Part shown: positions 61,578 through 64,000 of the stretch, piece after piece
Layout of the letters: every line of letters begins with the position of its first letter
Numbering within the stretch: position 1 is the first letter of the stretch
Assembly (NCBI RefSeq): GCF_004766045.1
Contig: NZ_SPQQ01000002.1
Location: forward strand, 558,001 to 622,000
Length of the DNA: 64,000 nt
From: Desulfosporosinus fructosivorans
GTDB taxonomy: Bacteria; Bacillota; Desulfitobacteriia; Desulfitobacteriales; Desulfitobacteriaceae
Direction: 5' to 3'
Position numbers and translations under genes: made by a program
Notes under the pieces: generated by a model
Database searches by the model: none
Seen by the model: only the letters and a program-made list of their open reading frames with translations
What the model was told of the DNA's origin: nothing

Positions 61578-62633
61578 CTACAGGCCTGCCCTCCTTACAT
61601 CCTTTTCTTCCTTTTTGACCTTTGTCAGAGTTGCATTTTTCCTAATAAATTGGACGACTTTGTAATAAAGACCGGCCAAGCCACTAGGGAAAAATATCAT
61701 AACGACAATCATTAGCAGACCATAGATTAATAATCGCAATTCCATAAGGCCTTTTAAATATTCCATACCTGGAATCATGACTAATCCTGCAATCAATCCG
61801 CCCCAAATTGTTCCTCTGCCGCCGACAAAAGAAAGTACCATTACTTCAACTGTATGACTGGTGTTCATAACAGTTGGAGTAATAATGCCGACGAAATGAG
61901 CGTAAAACCCTCCGAGTACCCCGGCAATGGCACATGAGATCGTGAAATTCATGATTTTGTATTTAGTTACATTGATCCCCGAGGCTTGGGCAGCCTGAAG
62001 ATCTTGTCCAATAGCCCGAAATGCTGTTCCTATATGGGATTTGATAATAACTTTTAATCCCACATAGGTTAAAACTGTCATTATTAGTATTGTGTAAAAA
62101 TACTCGATATTTCCGGTAGTGTTAAAAAGCGGTGGAACACTGAGCCCCGATGTGCCTCGTGTTAACTCAACCCAGTTAGCCGTCACCGCAAACATTGCTA
62201 AGGCAACAAACCACGTCATACAAGATGCAAAGATCCCGGCCAACCTCAGAGTAAGGAAACCTAAACCAAGACCCAACAATCCTGCTAAAATTCCTCCGGC
62301 TAACATTCCAAGCCATGGTGAGACCCCTAATTTAACCGCTAGAAGTGCCGAAGTATATGCACCTACACCCCAAAAAGCCGCGTACCCAAAATTGTTAATA
62401 TTTATAAAGCCCGCGGTGAAGTCAAAAGCCATAGCCAGTGCTCCCAGCATAAGTGCTGAAATTAGGAGACGGGTAATCACTTCATCCTGTAGAACTAGTG
62501 GGAAAATAGCAAGAACAAAAAGCATAGCTATGCTTAAAGGGGTAAATCCAAACTTCCCTATGAATCGGCCACCTTTTGTAAAGCTACTCTCTGCCTTTTC
62601 CACGCTCATCCCTCCAATCTTGATAATATGCAT
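61578..62633 (-). CDS. livM: Branched-chain amino acid-type ABC transporter permease (LivM)
   Basis: A 351-aa permease with about nine helices and the LivM-type EAA-like loop (VTKYKIMNFTISCAIAGVLG in two parts; GGRGTIWGGLIAGLVM). The frame begins at an ATG that overlaps the livH stop (TAATG); a GTG at 62603 placed six bases after GGAGGG may be the real start. Works with LivH, LivG and LivF. Confidence 0.9.
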   Translation of the reverse strand: MHIIKIGGMSVEKAESSFTKGGRFIGKFGFTPLSIAMLFVLAIFPLVLQDEVITRLLISALMLGALAMAFDFTAGFININNFGYAAFWGVGAYTSALLAVKLGVSPWLGMLAGGILAGLLGLGLGFLTLRLAGIFASCMTWFVALAMFAVTANWVELTRGTSGLSVPPLFNTTGNIEYFYTILIMTVLTYVGLKVIIKSHIGTAFRAIGQDLQAAQASGINVTKYKIMNFTISCAIAGVLGGFYAHFVGIITPTVMNTSHTVEVMVLSFVGGRGTIWGGLIAGLVMIPGMEYLKGLMELRLLIYGLLMIVVMIFFPSGLAGLYYKVVQFIRKNATLTKVKKEEKDVRRAGL

Positions 62634-63535
62634 TATTCTGAAACGCTCTTGACTCCTTTTTTGGCGAATAATCCCCGTGGCTTAAATATTAGAATCATGA
62701 TTATGATGACTAGACTGACCACATCCTGCCAGCCGGAACCGAATCTCATGTAAGCGAAGGTTTCAAGCAACCCAACTAGCAATCCGCCATAGATACTCGC
62801 CCCTATGTTCCCCATTCCAACTAGTATCAGTACAAACCAAGACTTGTAGAGGGGTTGCACGCCCATAAACGGATAAGCGGGTGAAATAGAAAGCAATATT
62901 GCTCCTGCCAATCCAGCAAGCAGGCAACTTAAGGCAAAGGTCAGGGTATGTATAACGTTTAAATTAACACCAACTATACTCGCTCCAGTTTCATCCTGAG
63001 AAACGGCGCGGATGGCCCGTCCCATTGTAGTTTTATTTAGGAAAAGCCAGAAGATAGCAATAGTGACCATAGCTATACAAAACCCTGCAATACGATCATT
63101 TGAAATATTAAAACTGGCGATACTTACTTTTCCGGGCCAATACTGAGTAATCCCTCGATAAGTGTTTCCCCAAAGCATTTTGGCACCGTTTTGCAGGACA
63201 ATTGAGATACCTAAGGTCAACAGAAAGGTATTCATTATCCAGTTTTTCTTGGACCTTTTACGTAACGGATAGAATAACGTCTTTTCTGCGATGGCTCCCA
63301 AAATAAAGGTTCCTACAGCAGCCAATAGAATACTGGAGATCGGGCCGAAGTGAAAATATGTGTAGGTAAAATAGGAAAAATAAGCACCTAACATGTAGAA
63401 CTCTCCATGGGCAAAGTTTGGGATATTCATGACCCCAAAAACTAAGGAAAGCCCCACTGCCATTAGCGCGTATAATCCCCCTCTTATGACTCCGGTCAAT
63501 ACAATGTTGAATAATTGCATTGAATCCATATCCAT
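62633..63535 (-). CDS. livH: Branched-chain amino acid-type ABC transporter permease (LivH)
   Basis: A 300-aa permease with about eight helices; LVFGVMNIPNFAHGEFYMLG is the typical LivH entry and GGLLVGLLETFAYMRFG the coupling region. The ATG at 63535 follows GAGGAGGTG, which makes the longer frame from 63565 unlikely. It is the first transporter gene after the opine-dehydrogenase-like gene. Confidence 0.92.
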   Translation of the reverse strand: MDMDSMQLFNIVLTGVIRGGLYALMAVGLSLVFGVMNIPNFAHGEFYMLGAYFSYFTYTYFHFGPISSILLAAVGTFILGAIAEKTLFYPLRKRSKKNWIMNTFLLTLGISIVLQNGAKMLWGNTYRGITQYWPGKVSIASFNISNDRIAGFCIAMVTIAIFWLFLNKTTMGRAIRAVSQDETGASIVGVNLNVIHTLTFALSCLLAGLAGAILLSISPAYPFMGVQPLYKSWFVLILVGMGNIGASIYGGLLVGLLETFAYMRFGSGWQDVVSLVIIIMILIFKPRGLFAKKGVKSVSE

Positions 63536-63579
63536 TATTAGTGCACCTCCTCGATCTATCGACATAGATCATATTAGGC

Positions 63580-63620
63580 CTTACCATTCTCTCAACTACT
63601 TAAGTGAAGAGAATGGTAAG
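63580..63620 (-). other. Hairpin after the opine-dehydrogenase-like gene
   Basis: Thirteen-base arms CTTACCATTCTCT and AGAGAATGGTAAG with a 15-base loop lie 13 bp beyond the stop of the right-edge gene. No U tract follows, so it is more likely a processing or stabilising element than a full stop. Confidence 0.65.
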
Positions 63621-63632
63621 AAATTTTAATGC

Positions 63633-64000
63633 TTATACCTTTTCTTTATATACCCCTTCATGGAGATACCGTAACATTTCATCCTTATCCAGATGGCCGA
63701 TGCCCAGATACTCCAAACTATAACCCGATTCGTAGAAATCCGTTTCGAGCATGGCATTGGCCAGGTTGATCATCGAATCTACAACCGGAGTTTTCACTCC
63801 GAATTTCTTGCCAAGTTCATGATAGACATGGCATCCTACCGGGATATCCTCAGTGATATAGCGATTGTTAATGGTATGCGGGCCTGTTCCAAACTGGATA
63901 TAATCCTGCTGGTCAAAGGGAATCTCATAATCAGGCCCCATATATTCAGGCCCTAAGATATTTTCTCTGGAGAAGAATTGTCTCTTGTCAAATGCCTGAA
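63633..64000 (-). CDS. NAD/NADP octopine/nopaline dehydrogenase-family protein, C-terminal part
   Basis: The last 121 residues of a gene that enters from the right edge; the frame is open to the end. The stretch NNRYITEDIPVGCHVYHELG followed by VKTPVVDSMINLANAMLETD and LEYLGIGHLDKDEM is the C-terminal helical domain of opine dehydrogenases, which oxidise or form secondary amines from amino acids and keto acids. An ATG inside the frame at 63941 is not the start. It lies upstream of the ABC and mttB genes on the same strand and may belong to the same pathway. Confidence 0.8.
   Translation of the reverse strand, partial: QAFDKRQFFSRENILGPEYMGPDYEIPFDQQDYIQFGTGPHTINNRYITEDIPVGCHVYHELGKKFGVKTPVVDSMINLANAMLETDFYESGYSLEYLGIGHLDKDEMLRYLHEGVYKEKV

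Noticed and set aside
1..64000. CRISPR arrays, tRNA and rRNA genes
   Set aside because: No regularly spaced direct repeats, cloverleaf-like sequences with a CCA end or rRNA stretches were recognised on reading through.

Overview
The window looks like a chromosome segment of a strictly anaerobic, spore-forming, low-to-mid GC Firmicute of the Desulfosporosinus/Desulfitobacterium type (Peptococcaceae sensu lato). This rests on a nickel CO dehydrogenase with its maturation ATPase and a CooA-like regulator, lysine 2,3-aminomutase, a sulfonate operon ending in sulfoacetaldehyde acetyltransferase, a corrinoid/MttB methyltransferase cluster, a T-box leader, and strong GGAGG ribosome sites with frequent TTG/GTG starts. 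Assignments come from reading motifs by eye; no database search was run.

Layout. 1-2 kb: serine-type T-box, a 33-aa ORF, serA and a DUF1015 gene, all on the minus strand. 2-6.5 kb: two acyltransferase-like genes, a Phd/ParE-type toxin-antitoxin pair, a patatin-like lipase, and three copies of a hairpin element. 6.5-10.2 kb: cooA, cooS, cooC. 10.2-11.9 kb: relics (an IS200/IS605-like end, an old-yellow-enzyme tail, a toxin-antitoxin scrap) around an intact metallophosphoesterase. 11.9-16.1 kb: kamA, a DUF5610 gene, and a TetR-controlled flavoprotein operon with a consensus promoter. 16.3-21.4 kb: ubiA, response regulator, histidine kinase, membrane glycosyltransferase and small flippase-like protein in one direction, which suggests a regulated lipid-linked sugar modification of the envelope. 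21.8-22.8 kb: an alkyltransferase-like protein and a DnaQ-type exonuclease.

23.1-33.6 kb is one of two metabolic highlights: gntR, xsc, a CoA-acylating aldehyde dehydrogenase, a SucCD-like ADP-forming CoA ligase, a PfpI protein and a TctABC transporter. Read together they give import of sulfoacetate, activation to sulfoacetyl-CoA, reduction to sulfoacetaldehyde, and cleavage to acetyl phosphate plus sulfite, which such organisms can respire. Two palindromes of the same ACTAA-N5-TTAGT form are candidate GntR sites.

33.6-44.7 kb holds ordinary single genes: DUF1456, TSCPD, threonine aldolase, GNAT, EamA exporter, Uma2, a BlaI/BlaR1-type sensor operon with two extra membrane or exported genes, HxlR with a PNPOx-like protein, and AraC-GyrI. 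44.7-48.5 kb: ligD preceded by a deleted ku gene, a polC fragment, and other debris. 48.5-51.6 kb: two exported proteins divergent from a two-component system.

52.5-64 kb is the second highlight: three non-pyrrolysine MttB-family methyltransferases, one corrinoid protein, an Asp/Glu-racemase-like protein, a branched-chain-amino-acid-type ABC importer whose binding protein carries a frameshift, and the tail of an opine-dehydrogenase-family gene. Together they suggest uptake and demethylation of an N-methylated amino-acid-like compound, followed by oxidation of the product amine.
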